DNA from: Brachybacterium timonense
GTDB lineage: Bacteria; Actinomycetota; Actinomycetes; Actinomycetales; Dermabacteraceae
Direction of reading: 5' to 3'
Length of the DNA: 64,000 bases
Assembly: GCF_900258505.1 (NCBI RefSeq)
Contig: NZ_LT984895.1
Coordinates: forward strand, 278,313 to 342,312
Numbering within the stretch: position 1 is the stretch's first letter; each line of letters begins with the position of its first letter. Position numbers and translations under genes: made by a program. Positions 9,611 to 17,420 of the stretch are shown here, in pieces. The notes under the pieces are model-generated. The model was not told the origin of the DNA. It made no database searches and saw only the letters and a list, made by a program, of their open reading frames with translations.

Positions 9611-10497
9611 CTCAGCTCCTGCATCCGACGCACGAGAGCGGAGCACACCGCAAGGTTGCCCCAGCCGTTGAGGTGGATCTGGTCATCGGCCACCAGCACC
9701 GGCGGGACCACGCCACGGTCGAGCGCCTCCGCCGTGGTGGCGTGCTCGAGCACCCGCACGGGGCGTAGCGCCGTCGACGTGAGGCCCTCCGGCGTGGTCA
9801 GCTCTGCGTTCACATCGAGGAAAGCGCGGCCGTAGCGGGCAGCGAGCTGTGTGTTGACGTGGTGCAGTGCGGCTGCGGTATCTGAGCCGACGGGGTCGTT
9901 CTCGGTGGCCCAGTGTCCCAGGACCAGGTTGTCGTGCTCGGGGTCCTCGGCGGCGTCGTACATCGAGGCGATGTCCGCCAGCACCCCGTCGACGTCCAGG
10001 ATGTTGTTCTTGCCCATCCACAGCACCTGGCGCGAGCCCTGCGCCACGTCCCAGAGGGCAGAGACGAATCGCCCGTCGGCCACGACGGTGGCCGCATCGT
10101 CGGGGCGGAACCACCAGCTGCCTGAGGAGCCGTCCAGCGTGCCGGGCACCTCACCCAGGCTGCCGCGGCAGCGCAGGGGACCCGACGGGGTCATGCCGTC
10201 GGCAAGTTCGACCTGCACGGACCCGTCGGCCCGGCGTGCGCCAGCGAGCACGCGCACCTGCGGGGTGCTCAGGCCGCGCAGCAGCAGCATGTGCTCCGAG
10301 CGTGTGGCGCCGATCCCGAAGGCATGCACCGGGGCAGGGTTGTTTGAGAGAGCCAGATGCTCGTCGATGCGCACCGCCAGAGGGGTGCCCTCACCTCCGC
10401 CTTCAGAGCTCATCGAGGAGGATCCCCACAGCGTGATCGGGCGGGACGAGCCTGGTGGGGAGAAGAAACGACGGGAGATCTCGGTGCCGGTGGGCAT
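9601..10497 (-). CDS. SGNH/GDSL-type hydrolase-like protein
   Basis: The 298-residue product shows the spaced blocks of SGNH hydrolases: a nucleophile-type ITLWGSSSMSS near residue 21, a GKNN in place of the G-x-N-D block, and a C-terminal D-x-x-H block in VADDQIHLNGWGNL. There is no evident signal peptide. The start ATG 10497 follows GGGAGG at good spacing. Family members deacylate esters such as acetylated sugars or lipids; the true substrate is unknown. The overlapping downstream gene encodes an SLH-repeat surface protein, so the pair may work on cell-envelope polymers, which is inference. Confidence 0.75.
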   Translation of the reverse strand: MPTGTEISRRFFSPPGSSRPITLWGSSSMSSEGGGEGTPLAVRIDEHLALSNNPAPVHAFGIGATRSEHMLLLRGLSTPQVRVLAGARRADGSVQVELADGMTPSGPLRCRGSLGEVPGTLDGSSGSWWFRPDDAATVVADGRFVSALWDVAQGSRQVLWMGKNNILDVDGVLADIASMYDAAEDPEHDNLVLGHWATENDPVGSDTAAALHHVNTQLAARYGRAFLDVNAELTTPEGLTSTALRPVRVLEHATTAEALDRGVVPPVLVADDQIHLNGWGNLAVCSALVRRMQELRWL

Positions 10498-10519
10498 TGA
10501 TCCTCCCTCGTCCTGCCGC

Positions 10520-10539
10520 GGGGCATCCCTCCGTGCCCC
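10520..10539 (-). terminator. Hairpin downstream of lacI-type gene
   Basis: A perfect 6-bp GC stem (GGGGCA / TGCCCC, loop 8) lies about 58 bases past the stop of the LacI-family gene in its direction of transcription and ahead of the SGNH gene. No T-run follows, so its strength as a terminator is uncertain. Confidence 0.3.
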
Positions 10540-10596
10540 ATCCCTGATTCTAGGGCGCGGTGCGGGCGTGTCGCACGGGGCTGTGGACGACTCCGG

Positions 10597-11691
10597 TCAC
10601 AGCGCCGCGAGTGTCGACCCGGGCATGAGTTCTCCGGGAATCAGCACGTGCTCGACAGCGTCGGACGGTGTCTCGTCGCCCTGCTCGGACGGGGCGGTCG
10701 ATCCTTCCGGCGGGAGAGACGCGATAGGCGTGTCCGGCCCGGAACCGTCGGCCTCCACCATGCGCACCATGTGGGCGACCGCCGTGCGGGCCACCTCCCG
10801 CACGGGAAGGCTCACCGTGGTCAGTCCGATTAGGTCGAGCCCGTCGGCGACACCGTCGAAGCCGACGACGGAGACGTCCTCGGGCACGCTGATGCCGCGA
10901 CGCCGTGCCGCGCGCAGGAGATCGAGGGCGACGTAATCCACCGGGCACACGATGCAGGTCAGCGACTGCTCCGCCGCCGCATCGAGGGCGCGTTCAACGC
11001 CGTGCTCGACCGGGAGTAGGTCCACCTCGACCGTGCGGATGCCCAGCTGCTTGCAGCGATCCAGAAAGGATCGGACCCGCAGCAAGAACACCCGCGAGTA
11101 CAGCTCTGGGGCACGCAGCACAGCGACGGCGCGGTGCCCGTGAGCGGCGATGTGATCAGCCATGAGTCGACCGTGCATGCGCTCGTCGTAGCTGATGGAG
11201 TTGATACGCGGGTCATCGTTGGGGCGGCCGATGATCATCATCGGGCGGGAGCTGGAGGCGGCGATGATCTCCTCGGGCGGGGTGACGCCGGTGGACACAA
11301 ACAGGCCGGCCACGCCGAGCCCGATCAGCTGCTGGAGGCCTTGCGCTTCCGCGTGGCCGTACTCATGGCGCCGGGCCGTCACCGTGATCAGAGCGCGAGA
11401 TGCGGCCTCCGCTGCACGGTTCAGCTCCGAGTGGAGCAGACCGTAGGCGGGGTTTGTGGCGTCGCGGATCAGCAAGCCGAGGTGCCCCTGGCGGCGGCCA
11501 GCGAGGGCGCTCGCGGCCATGTTCGGAGAGTAGCCGAGCAGTCGAGCGGCCTCGCGAACCTTGATCTGTGCATCGGGGGATACACGGTCATCGCCCGTGA
11601 ACACGCGGGAGACGGTGGAGCGGGAGAGCCCCGAGGCGCGGGCGACGTCCTCCATGGTGGGAGGGCGAGAACCGGGCAGCGGACCGAGCAT
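10597..11691 (-). CDS. LacI/GalR-family transcriptional repressor
   Basis: The 364-residue DNA-binding protein starts with a classical LacI helix-turn-helix (TMEDVARASGLSRSTVSRVF, about residues 12-31) and hinge (LLGYSPNMAASALAGRRQG), followed by a periplasmic-binding-protein-like sensor domain (LGLLIRDATNP...VVGFDG). The C-terminus has an extra Pro/Ser/Glu-rich tail of some 40 residues. ATG 11691 is preferred because AGGAAG precedes it; the open frame continues upstream through a 15-bp tandem repeat but without similarity to the family. It is divergent from the ABC importer operon at 12247, and two copies of a LacI-type operator lie between them, so it very probably represses that operon and releases on binding a sugar or glycerol derivative. 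Confidence 0.92.
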   Translation of the reverse strand: MLGPLPGSRPPTMEDVARASGLSRSTVSRVFTGDDRVSPDAQIKVREAARLLGYSPNMAASALAGRRQGHLGLLIRDATNPAYGLLHSELNRAAEAASRALITVTARRHEYGHAEAQGLQQLIGLGVAGLFVSTGVTPPEEIIAASSSRPMMIIGRPNDDPRINSISYDERMHGRLMADHIAAHGHRAVAVLRAPELYSRVFLLRVRSFLDRCKQLGIRTVEVDLLPVEHGVERALDAAAEQSLTCIVCPVDYVALDLLRAARRRGISVPEDVSVVGFDGVADGLDLIGLTTVSLPVREVARTAVAHMVRMVEADGSGPDTPIASLPPEGSTAPSEQGDETPSDAVEHVLIPGELMPGSTLAAL

Positions 11692-11730
11692 CGAGAATCT
11701 TCCTGCGGGGTGGTGGCACGGCAACGGGCC

Positions 11731-11775
11731 GTCTGGATGGGGCGCGTCTGGATGGGGTGCGTCTGGATGGGGCGC
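11731..11775. repeat. 15-bp tandem repeat, three copies
   Basis: Three head-to-tail copies of GTCTGGATGGGGCGC (11731-11745, 11746-11760 with one C-to-T change, 11761-11775). They lie in the 5' leader of the LacI-type gene, about 40-84 bases upstream of its chosen start. Being a multiple of three, they would add an Asp-Ala-Pro-His-Pro repeat if translation began further upstream. Confidence 0.9.
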
Positions 11776-11979
11776 GTCAATGCGTTGTCTGTCGACTGTA
11801 GGGCTCGCGTCTCGGCCTGACCAGGGTGTGGCGGTGAGCAGTCGGTGAACGTGCAGAACATGTACTTCCGAGGCGGGCGGCCAGGCGGTGAAGACTTCCC
11901 GAGCAAGTGGTGAAGTCTGGTCAACGGAGGAATGTCCGACCCGGCGTGTCGGGCTGTCGAGGAGTGCCAGACCCGTTCG

Positions 11980-11993
11980 TGGGAGCGCTCCCA
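11980..11993. promoter_or_regulatory. LacI-family operator 1 (perfect palindrome)
   Basis: TGGGAGCGCTCCCA is a perfect 14-bp palindrome identical to the operator known for actinobacterial CebR-type LacI repressors. It lies between the divergent regulator (start 11691) and importer (start 12247), 254 bp from a second copy. Confidence 0.85.
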
Positions 11994-12233
11994 CCAGCGT
12001 GCTTATGCGGTGTTCACCCATGGTTCACGGACGCGCGCCGACGGTGGCGCGGCGTCCTGACGTGCATTTATGGTCGCCGTGTCAGCTCGAGACACCCGTC
12101 GTCGGGAGTGCCGCGCGCCGCCGAGGCGTCGGTCACCCCCTCCTCGCCTCCGCGCCGTGCATGCGGTCGGACGGCGCCCCGCCCCACTGATCATGCGGTT
12201 TCCCCGCGGTTTCCCCGACCTGTGCGTCATGGA

Positions 12234-12247
12234 TGGGAGCGCTCTCA
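12234..12247. promoter_or_regulatory. LacI-family operator 2 overlapping the RBS and start codon
   Basis: TGGGAGCGCTCTCA matches the perfect operator at 13 of 14 positions. Its GGGAG is also the only good Shine-Dalgarno for the permease gene and its last base is the A of the ATG at 12247, so repressor binding here would block elongation through the start site. With operator 1 it could form a DNA loop. Confidence 0.75.
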
Positions 12248-13260
12248 TGGCCATTGCCACCACCCTTCGGGACACCCCCGAGACCACTACGGCAGCCGCT
12301 GCCCCCGGCTCCAGCGGTGACCGCTCCGCTGCGGCAGCAGCACAGGGTCGCAGCCGCCGCCGCGACACTCCCGCCCGTCGGCGCCGCCGGCGACGGGACG
12401 CCCTCCTCTTCGCGGCGCTCGTCGCACCGAACTTCCTGGCCATCGTCGTGTTCTCCTACTACCCGGCTGCCTACAACATCGGCCTGAGCTTCTTCGAATG
12501 GGACTTCGTGGCGCCCTCGCCCGAATGGGTGGGCCTGGAGAACTACACGGATCTGTTCACCAGTCCGAAGTTCGGACGCGTGCTGCTGAACACGCTGATC
12601 TTCACCCTGGTCAGCGTCTTCGGATCGATCTTCGGCGGGATCCTGCTCGGCGGCCTGCTCGCCACCAAGCTCCCGCTGACCGGCTTCGCCCAGACCATGG
12701 CCTTTGCTCCGCACATGCTGCCCGGTGCAGCCGTCGGCACCCTGTGGCTGTTCATCTTCGACCCGAACTACGGGCTCTCGCGCTGGCTGTTCTCCCTGGT
12801 CGGCATGGCATCCCCGGACTGGACCACCACCTCGGACTGGTCGCTGTGGGCGATCACCATCGCCTACACCTGGCAGCGACTCGGCTTCGTCACCGTCATC
12901 TGCTACACGGCGATCCTGGACCTGCCCAAGGACCTGTATGAGGCGGCCGCACTCGATGGCGCCCACGGCTGGAAGCTGTTCCGCTTCATGACGCTGCCGC
13001 TGCTCAGCCCCATCACGTTCTTCCTGTCCATCACCGGAGTCATCTCCGCCGCCCAGGCCTTCGACATCATCTCGATCATGACCGGCGGCGGTCCAGGCAT
13101 CTCCTCCTCGACCTTGAGCTGGATGGTCTACGAGGAGGCGTTCCAGAAGTTCAACATCGGTTCGGCCTCCGCGGCCGCCACAGTCCTGCTGGTCATCCTG
13201 CTGATCCTCACGTTCATCCAGGTCCGTGTGGGAGAGAAGAAGGTGAACTACGACTCATGA
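12247..13260 (+). CDS. ABC importer permease 1 (UgpA/MalF-type)
   Basis: The 337-residue protein has six or so membrane helices after a basic Arg-rich N-terminus, and carries the CUT1 permease EAA loop (LYEAAALDGAHGWKLFRFMTLPLLSP), which docks onto an ATPase. The start ATG 12247 is set by GGGAG seven bases upstream, which is part of operator 2. It is the first gene of an operon with a second permease (ATGA overlap), a binding lipoprotein and two phosphodiesterases. The gene set suggests import of glycerol-3-phosphate or glycerophosphodiesters, although CUT1 permeases also carry sugars. No ATPase gene is in the operon; a shared MsiK-like ATPase elsewhere is the usual actinobacterial answer. 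Confidence 0.9.
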   Translation: MAIATTLRDTPETTTAAAAPGSSGDRSAAAAAQGRSRRRDTPARRRRRRRDALLFAALVAPNFLAIVVFSYYPAAYNIGLSFFEWDFVAPSPEWVGLENYTDLFTSPKFGRVLLNTLIFTLVSVFGSIFGGILLGGLLATKLPLTGFAQTMAFAPHMLPGAAVGTLWLFIFDPNYGLSRWLFSLVGMASPDWTTTSDWSLWAITIAYTWQRLGFVTVICYTAILDLPKDLYEAAALDGAHGWKLFRFMTLPLLSPITFFLSITGVISAAQAFDIISIMTGGGPGISSSTLSWMVYEEAFQKFNIGSASAAATVLLVILLILTFIQVRVGEKKVNYDS

Positions 13261-14162
13261 GCACCCACGCCACCACCAGCTCGCCCGAGATCCGGGACAC
13301 CGCCGACGCCCCGAGCCGCTACCGTCGCGCCCGCGGCCCACGCCGACCCGCCTGGCAGACCGCACTCTTCATGGTCGGGATCATCGGGATCATCGCCATC
13401 TTCTTCGTTCCGCTGTACTGGCTGTTCTCGTCGGCCTTCAAACCGCAGGACGCGATCTACACGTGGCCGCTGAAGTGGATCCCCACCGAACTGACCCTGA
13501 AGAACTTTGCCGAAGCCTGGTCCACCGCACCGTTCGACCGCTTCTACCTCAACTCCATCATCACCACGCTCGTGGGAACCGGACTGGAGATCCTGCTAGC
13601 GATCCTGTGCGCCTACGCCTTCGCCTTTGTCGATTTCCGCTTCAAGAAGATCGTGTTCGTGCTGATCATCGCCTCGATGATGCTGCCCGGCCACGTCACG
13701 CTGATCGTCAACTACATCACCGTGGCGAACCTCGGATGGCTGAACACCTACCAGGGCCTGATCCTGCCCGGCATCGCCAGCGCCTTCGCGATGTTCCTGC
13801 TGCTGCAGCACATGCGCACCATCGACGTGGACATTATGAAAGCCGCAGAGATCGATGGAGCGGGGCATCTGCGCCGCATGTTCACCATCGCCGTGCCGCT
13901 GTCCATGCCGATGATCATCACCTCCACGCTGATCGTGATGGTCGGCAAATGGAACGAATACGTCTGGCCGCTGATCGTCACCAGCACCACGAACATGCGC
14001 ACCCTGCCCATCGGCCTGCTCTTCCTGCGCAGCCAGGAGGGCTACTCGAACTGGGGCGCGATCATGGCCGGCACCGTCTTCGTGTCGCTGCCGATGCTCG
14101 TGCTCTTCTTCCTGGGCCAGAAACGGATTATCGGCGGTCTCGCCGCTGGTGCCCTGAAGTGA
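13257..14162 (+). CDS. ABC importer permease 2 (UgpE/MalG-type)
   Basis: The 301-residue partner permease begins at an ATG overlapping the stop of permease 1 (ATGA), so it is translationally coupled. It has a basic N-terminal tail, about six membrane helices and the EAA loop MKAAEIDGAGHLRRMFTIAVPLSMP near residue 200. The C-terminus LFFLGQKRIIGGLAAGALK is typical of MalG/UgpE-type permeases. It should form the membrane channel with the preceding protein. Confidence 0.92.
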   Translation: MSTHATTSSPEIRDTADAPSRYRRARGPRRPAWQTALFMVGIIGIIAIFFVPLYWLFSSAFKPQDAIYTWPLKWIPTELTLKNFAEAWSTAPFDRFYLNSIITTLVGTGLEILLAILCAYAFAFVDFRFKKIVFVLIIASMMLPGHVTLIVNYITVANLGWLNTYQGLILPGIASAFAMFLLLQHMRTIDVDIMKAAEIDGAGHLRRMFTIAVPLSMPMIITSTLIVMVGKWNEYVWPLIVTSTTNMRTLPIGLLFLRSQEGYSNWGAIMAGTVFVSLPMLVLFFLGQKRIIGGLAAGALK

Positions 14163-14310
14163 CCCTGCCCCGGTCCCGACCGTCGCCCGCGTGCGGACAG
14201 TCAGCCCCGCCGCCGACCCTTCACTGCTGTTCCTCGTCCACCTCGACTCTCGTCCACCCGGACTCTCGTTCACACGGCCTGACCCCACCACACCGTCCCA
14301 AGGAGACGCC

Positions 14311-15711
14311 ATGACCACCCCCCGTTCCTTCTCCCCGTCGCGCCGCAGCATTCTGACCGCCCTCGGCCTCGGCGCAGCCGGTGCCTCCCTCGCCGCCTGC
14401 GGTGCCCCCAACGGCGGCAGCTCCGAGGACGCTGAGAATCCCGTCCGCGACGGCTTCAGCCAGGCTGACATCACCGTGCCCAATGAGTACAAGGACCGCA
14501 CCCCGATCCTGTTCTGGGCGCCCTTCACCGGCAACCTTCTCGAAGTCCTCAACGGCCTGTTCACCGCCTTCAACGAGTCCCAGAACGACATCGTCGCGGT
14601 GGCGGAATCCGTGGGCGGCTACGCCGATCTGAATCAGAAGTTCACCGCTGCGCTGCAGGCCCGCACCGTGCCCGACATCGTTTGCTTCCCTGAGATGCAG
14701 TGGCTGCAGTTCTACTTCTCCGGCGCGCTCGCGCCCCTGGACGACTACTTCGATGACGAGTGGAAGCTCGATAACTACATCGACAACTACACGCCCGAGT
14801 GCAAGGCCGCCGACAAGACCTACCTTGTGCCCTTTGCCCGGTCCACTCCGCTGTTCTACTTCAACCGCACCCGCTACCAGGAGGCCGGGCTGCCGGAAGA
14901 AGGCCCCGAGACCTGGGAGGACCTCGCCGAGTTCGGTAAGGAGCTCTCTAAGATCAAGGTCGAGGGGCGCTCGCTGAGCGCGATGGCCTTCTCCACCGAC
15001 GACGCCTGGCACTCGCAGGCTGACATCTGGGGCTTCGGCGGCCGCAACAGCGACGACGACTTCAAGGTCACCATTGACGAGGCGCCCGGGATCGAGTGGC
15101 TGGAGTACCAGCGCAAGCTGATCCACGAGGACAAGATCGCGTACATGGCCAAGTCCGCTGGCACCGACTTCGAGTCTGGTGTCACCGCTGGTAAGCGTGG
15201 TTCGACGGCTGGCCTGACCGGCACCACGAAGGCCGTGGGCGACAAGTTCGAGGTCGGAACCGCCTACATGCTCTCCAAGGAGGGTCAGGAGAAGGCCGTG
15301 CCGACCGGTGGCTCTGGGCTGTCGATCGTCCGCGCCGATTCAAAGGATCGCCAGGACGCATGCGCTGAGCTGTTCCGCTTCCTGGGCACGCCCGAGAACT
15401 CGGCGACGTGGCACATCGGCACCGGCTACGTGCCGATCGTCAAGGCCGCCCGCGACACCCAGGAGGTCAAGGACCTCGTGGCGAAGGACCCCAACTACGA
15501 GGTGGCCCTCAACCAGCTGGAGAACGCCCGCACCGCTGACTACACCAACTGGTTCCAGTCCGCGGTCACCGAGATCTCCACGGCCGTTGCGCAGGTGCAC
15601 GGTGACGGCACCGATCCCAAGAAGGCTCTGGGCTCCATCAAGGACTCCCTGCAGGAGATCCTCGACGACAACCGCGAGGACATCGAGAAGATCAAGTTCG
15701 AGAGGATCTGA
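14311..15711 (+). CDS. ABC importer substrate-binding lipoprotein (UgpB-like)
   Basis: The 466-residue extracellular binding protein starts with a Tat-like motif (SRRSILT) and a lipobox ending at Cys30 (SLAAC). The rest is a family-1 extracellular binding fold; the late segment WHIGTGYVPIVKAA resembles the hinge-facing motif of UgpB-type glycerol-3-phosphate binding proteins. ATG 14311 follows AAGGAGA closely; upstream starts lack a signal. It lies 148 bp after permease 2 and only two bases before the first glycerophosphodiesterase gene. The substrate is inferred from the phosphodiesterases, not from seen ligand residues. Confidence 0.88.
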   Translation: MTTPRSFSPSRRSILTALGLGAAGASLAACGAPNGGSSEDAENPVRDGFSQADITVPNEYKDRTPILFWAPFTGNLLEVLNGLFTAFNESQNDIVAVAESVGGYADLNQKFTAALQARTVPDIVCFPEMQWLQFYFSGALAPLDDYFDDEWKLDNYIDNYTPECKAADKTYLVPFARSTPLFYFNRTRYQEAGLPEEGPETWEDLAEFGKELSKIKVEGRSLSAMAFSTDDAWHSQADIWGFGGRNSDDDFKVTIDEAPGIEWLEYQRKLIHEDKIAYMAKSAGTDFESGVTAGKRGSTAGLTGTTKAVGDKFEVGTAYMLSKEGQEKAVPTGGSGLSIVRADSKDRQDACAELFRFLGTPENSATWHIGTGYVPIVKAARDTQEVKDLVAKDPNYEVALNQLENARTADYTNWFQSAVTEISTAVAQVHGDGTDPKKALGSIKDSLQEILDDNREDIEKIKFERI

Positions 15712-15713
15712 GC

Positions 15714-16589
15714 ATGAGCACGCTCGTCACGAGCGGATCGGACGTGCCCGGCTCTGATGCCTCAGGCGCGGCGGGGGCGTCGCACAGCGGCGCCCCCGCC
15801 GCGGCCGGCGCACGACCCGACCGTCACATCCCGCAGCTGGTGGGTCATCGCGGAGCTGCGGCCCTCGTCCCCGAGAACACCCTCGCCTCCTTCCGCCGCG
15901 GCGTGAAGGCGGGTGCTGATCGGCTCGAGTGCGACGTCCACCTGTCGGCCGATGGCCAGGATGTGATCATCCACGACGGCACCATCGACCGAACCGCCCA
16001 GCCTGACTCACCCCGTCGCACCGGCGCCGTGAAGGACCTGACGCGGGCCCAGCTCGATGACGTTCTCGTCGGCGGCGGCGAGTGCCCGCCAAGCCTGCGC
16101 GAGGTGCTCGAGGCGGCGGTGCGTGACGACGGCAGTCGGGTCCCGGTCAGCGTCGAGATCAAAGCCGTCGAGGCGGCCGAGCTCGTTGCCGACATCCTCG
16201 TGGACACGTTCACGCCGCAGGACGTCGCCGACCCGGCAACAGCTCCCGTGTGGGTGCTGTCCTTCCACGCGGACGCTCTGCGGATCGTGAAGGAGCGGGC
16301 CGGTCACCTGCCGCTGTTCCTCACGATCGATGAGCCCACCGAGGCGTTCTGGCAGACGGCGCAGGAGCTCGGTGTCACCACCGTCGGCCTGCGGATCGCC
16401 ACCGCCCGGATCGCAGACCTCGAGAAGGCGAGGAGCCTGGGCATGCTCGTGGACCTGTGGACCGCACGCAGTGACGAAGAGTTGGAGCGGGCTGTTGAAC
16501 TCGGCGCCGACACGATCGCGGTGGACGACCCGGAGTGGGCGCGTGAGCGTCTGCGAGAACTGATCCCTGGACACGAGGTGAACTCATGA
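15714..16589 (+). CDS. Glycerophosphodiester phosphodiesterase (first copy)
   Basis: The 291-residue enzyme hydrolyses glycerophosphodiesters to glycerol-3-phosphate and an alcohol. The GDPD signature is complete: VGHRGAAALVPENTLASF (catalytic His-Arg and metal-binding Glu), LECDVHLSADG (metal Glu/Asp) and VIIHDGTIDRT (second His). A Ser/Ala/Gly-rich stretch of about 40 residues precedes the TIM barrel and has no clear signal peptide, so the enzyme is probably cytoplasmic and acts on imported diesters. It starts two bases after the binding-protein stop and overlaps the next gene by four bases. Confidence 0.93.
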   Translation: MSTLVTSGSDVPGSDASGAAGASHSGAPAAAGARPDRHIPQLVGHRGAAALVPENTLASFRRGVKAGADRLECDVHLSADGQDVIIHDGTIDRTAQPDSPRRTGAVKDLTRAQLDDVLVGGGECPPSLREVLEAAVRDDGSRVPVSVEIKAVEAAELVADILVDTFTPQDVADPATAPVWVLSFHADALRIVKERAGHLPLFLTIDEPTEAFWQTAQELGVTTVGLRIATARIADLEKARSLGMLVDLWTARSDEELERAVELGADTIAVDDPEWARERLRELIPGHEVNS

Positions 16590-17287
16590 CCACCCCCCGC
16601 ATCGTCGGCCACCGCGGAGCTCCCGCGCACGCGGCCGAGAACACCCTTGCATCCTTCGAACAGGCCCTCGCAGATGGCGCCGACCTGCTCGAATGCGATG
16701 TTCACCTGCTGGCCGACGGTCACGTGGCGATCATGCACGACGAGACCATCGACCGCACCGCGGACTCCGACTCGCCGCTCACGAGCGGCGCGCTCGCCGA
16801 TCTCACCCGGGAGGACCTCGCCCGGGTGCGGGTGGGCGGTGGACACCGGGTGCCGTTGCTGCCCGAGCTGCTGGAGGCAAGCCCCGTCGGCCTGTTCCTG
16901 GAGATCAAGACACCGCAGGCCGCTGCTGCAGTCGCAGAGCTGCTGCGCACGAGTCCGCATCCCAGCGCCGCAGCCACCACGGTGATCTCCTTCCACGCCG
17001 AGGCGCTGCAGGTTATCCGGGAGGAGCTGCCGGATCTGCCGATCTCCTACCTGGTCAGCCGTCTGGACGAATCCGCCATCGCGCAGGCGCGCGAGCTTGG
17101 CGCCGACGGGGTGGGTCCCTGGGTTCGCACGCTGACCCTGTGGGGCGCCGAGCAGGTGCATGAGGCGGGGATGAGCCTGAACCCGTGGACGGTGAACACC
17201 GAGCAGGAGCTTGCGGTGGCGCGTGCCTGCGGGGCAGACACCATCACCAGTGACGACCCGGCGTGGGTGCGCCGCAGCGAGAGCTGA
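16586..17287 (+). CDS. Glycerophosphodiester phosphodiesterase (second, shorter copy)
   Basis: The 233-residue product is a tandem paralogue of the preceding enzyme and lacks its N-terminal extension. It keeps IVGHRGAPAHAAENTLASF, LLECDVHLLADG and AIMHDETIDRT, so both catalytic histidines and the metal ligands are present. Its start overlaps the previous stop (ATGA), which points to coupled translation. Two similar enzymes side by side suggest different diester preferences (for example glycerophosphocholine against glycerophosphoinositol or teichoic acid fragments), which cannot be told from sequence alone. Confidence 0.93.
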   Translation: MTTPRIVGHRGAPAHAAENTLASFEQALADGADLLECDVHLLADGHVAIMHDETIDRTADSDSPLTSGALADLTREDLARVRVGGGHRVPLLPELLEASPVGLFLEIKTPQAAAAVAELLRTSPHPSAAATTVISFHAEALQVIREELPDLPISYLVSRLDESAIAQARELGADGVGPWVRTLTLWGAEQVHEAGMSLNPWTVNTEQELAVARACGADTITSDDPAWVRRSES

Positions 17288-17420
17288 GAGTCCGGATCAC
17301 GAGGCGGTCACGCTTGTGGACGCCCCTGGGACCGGCGCCTCATTCTCCCTAGGATGCATGGGACCTGCTGGCTGAAGAACCTGGTCAGCTGTGCCCGCCA
17401 CGATCTCCAGGGAGGCTCCC

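Larger units (their letters stand above)
11692..12246. other. 555-bp divergent regulatory region between lacI-type gene and importer
   Basis: This is the only intergenic stretch longer than 300 bp. It holds the lacI leader with a 15-bp tandem repeat (11731-11775), a perfect 14-bp LacI-type palindrome at 11980-11993, and a one-mismatch copy at its right end (12234-12247). I could not assign convincing -35/-10 hexamers. Short frames here have no recognisable protein similarity. Confidence 0.7.
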
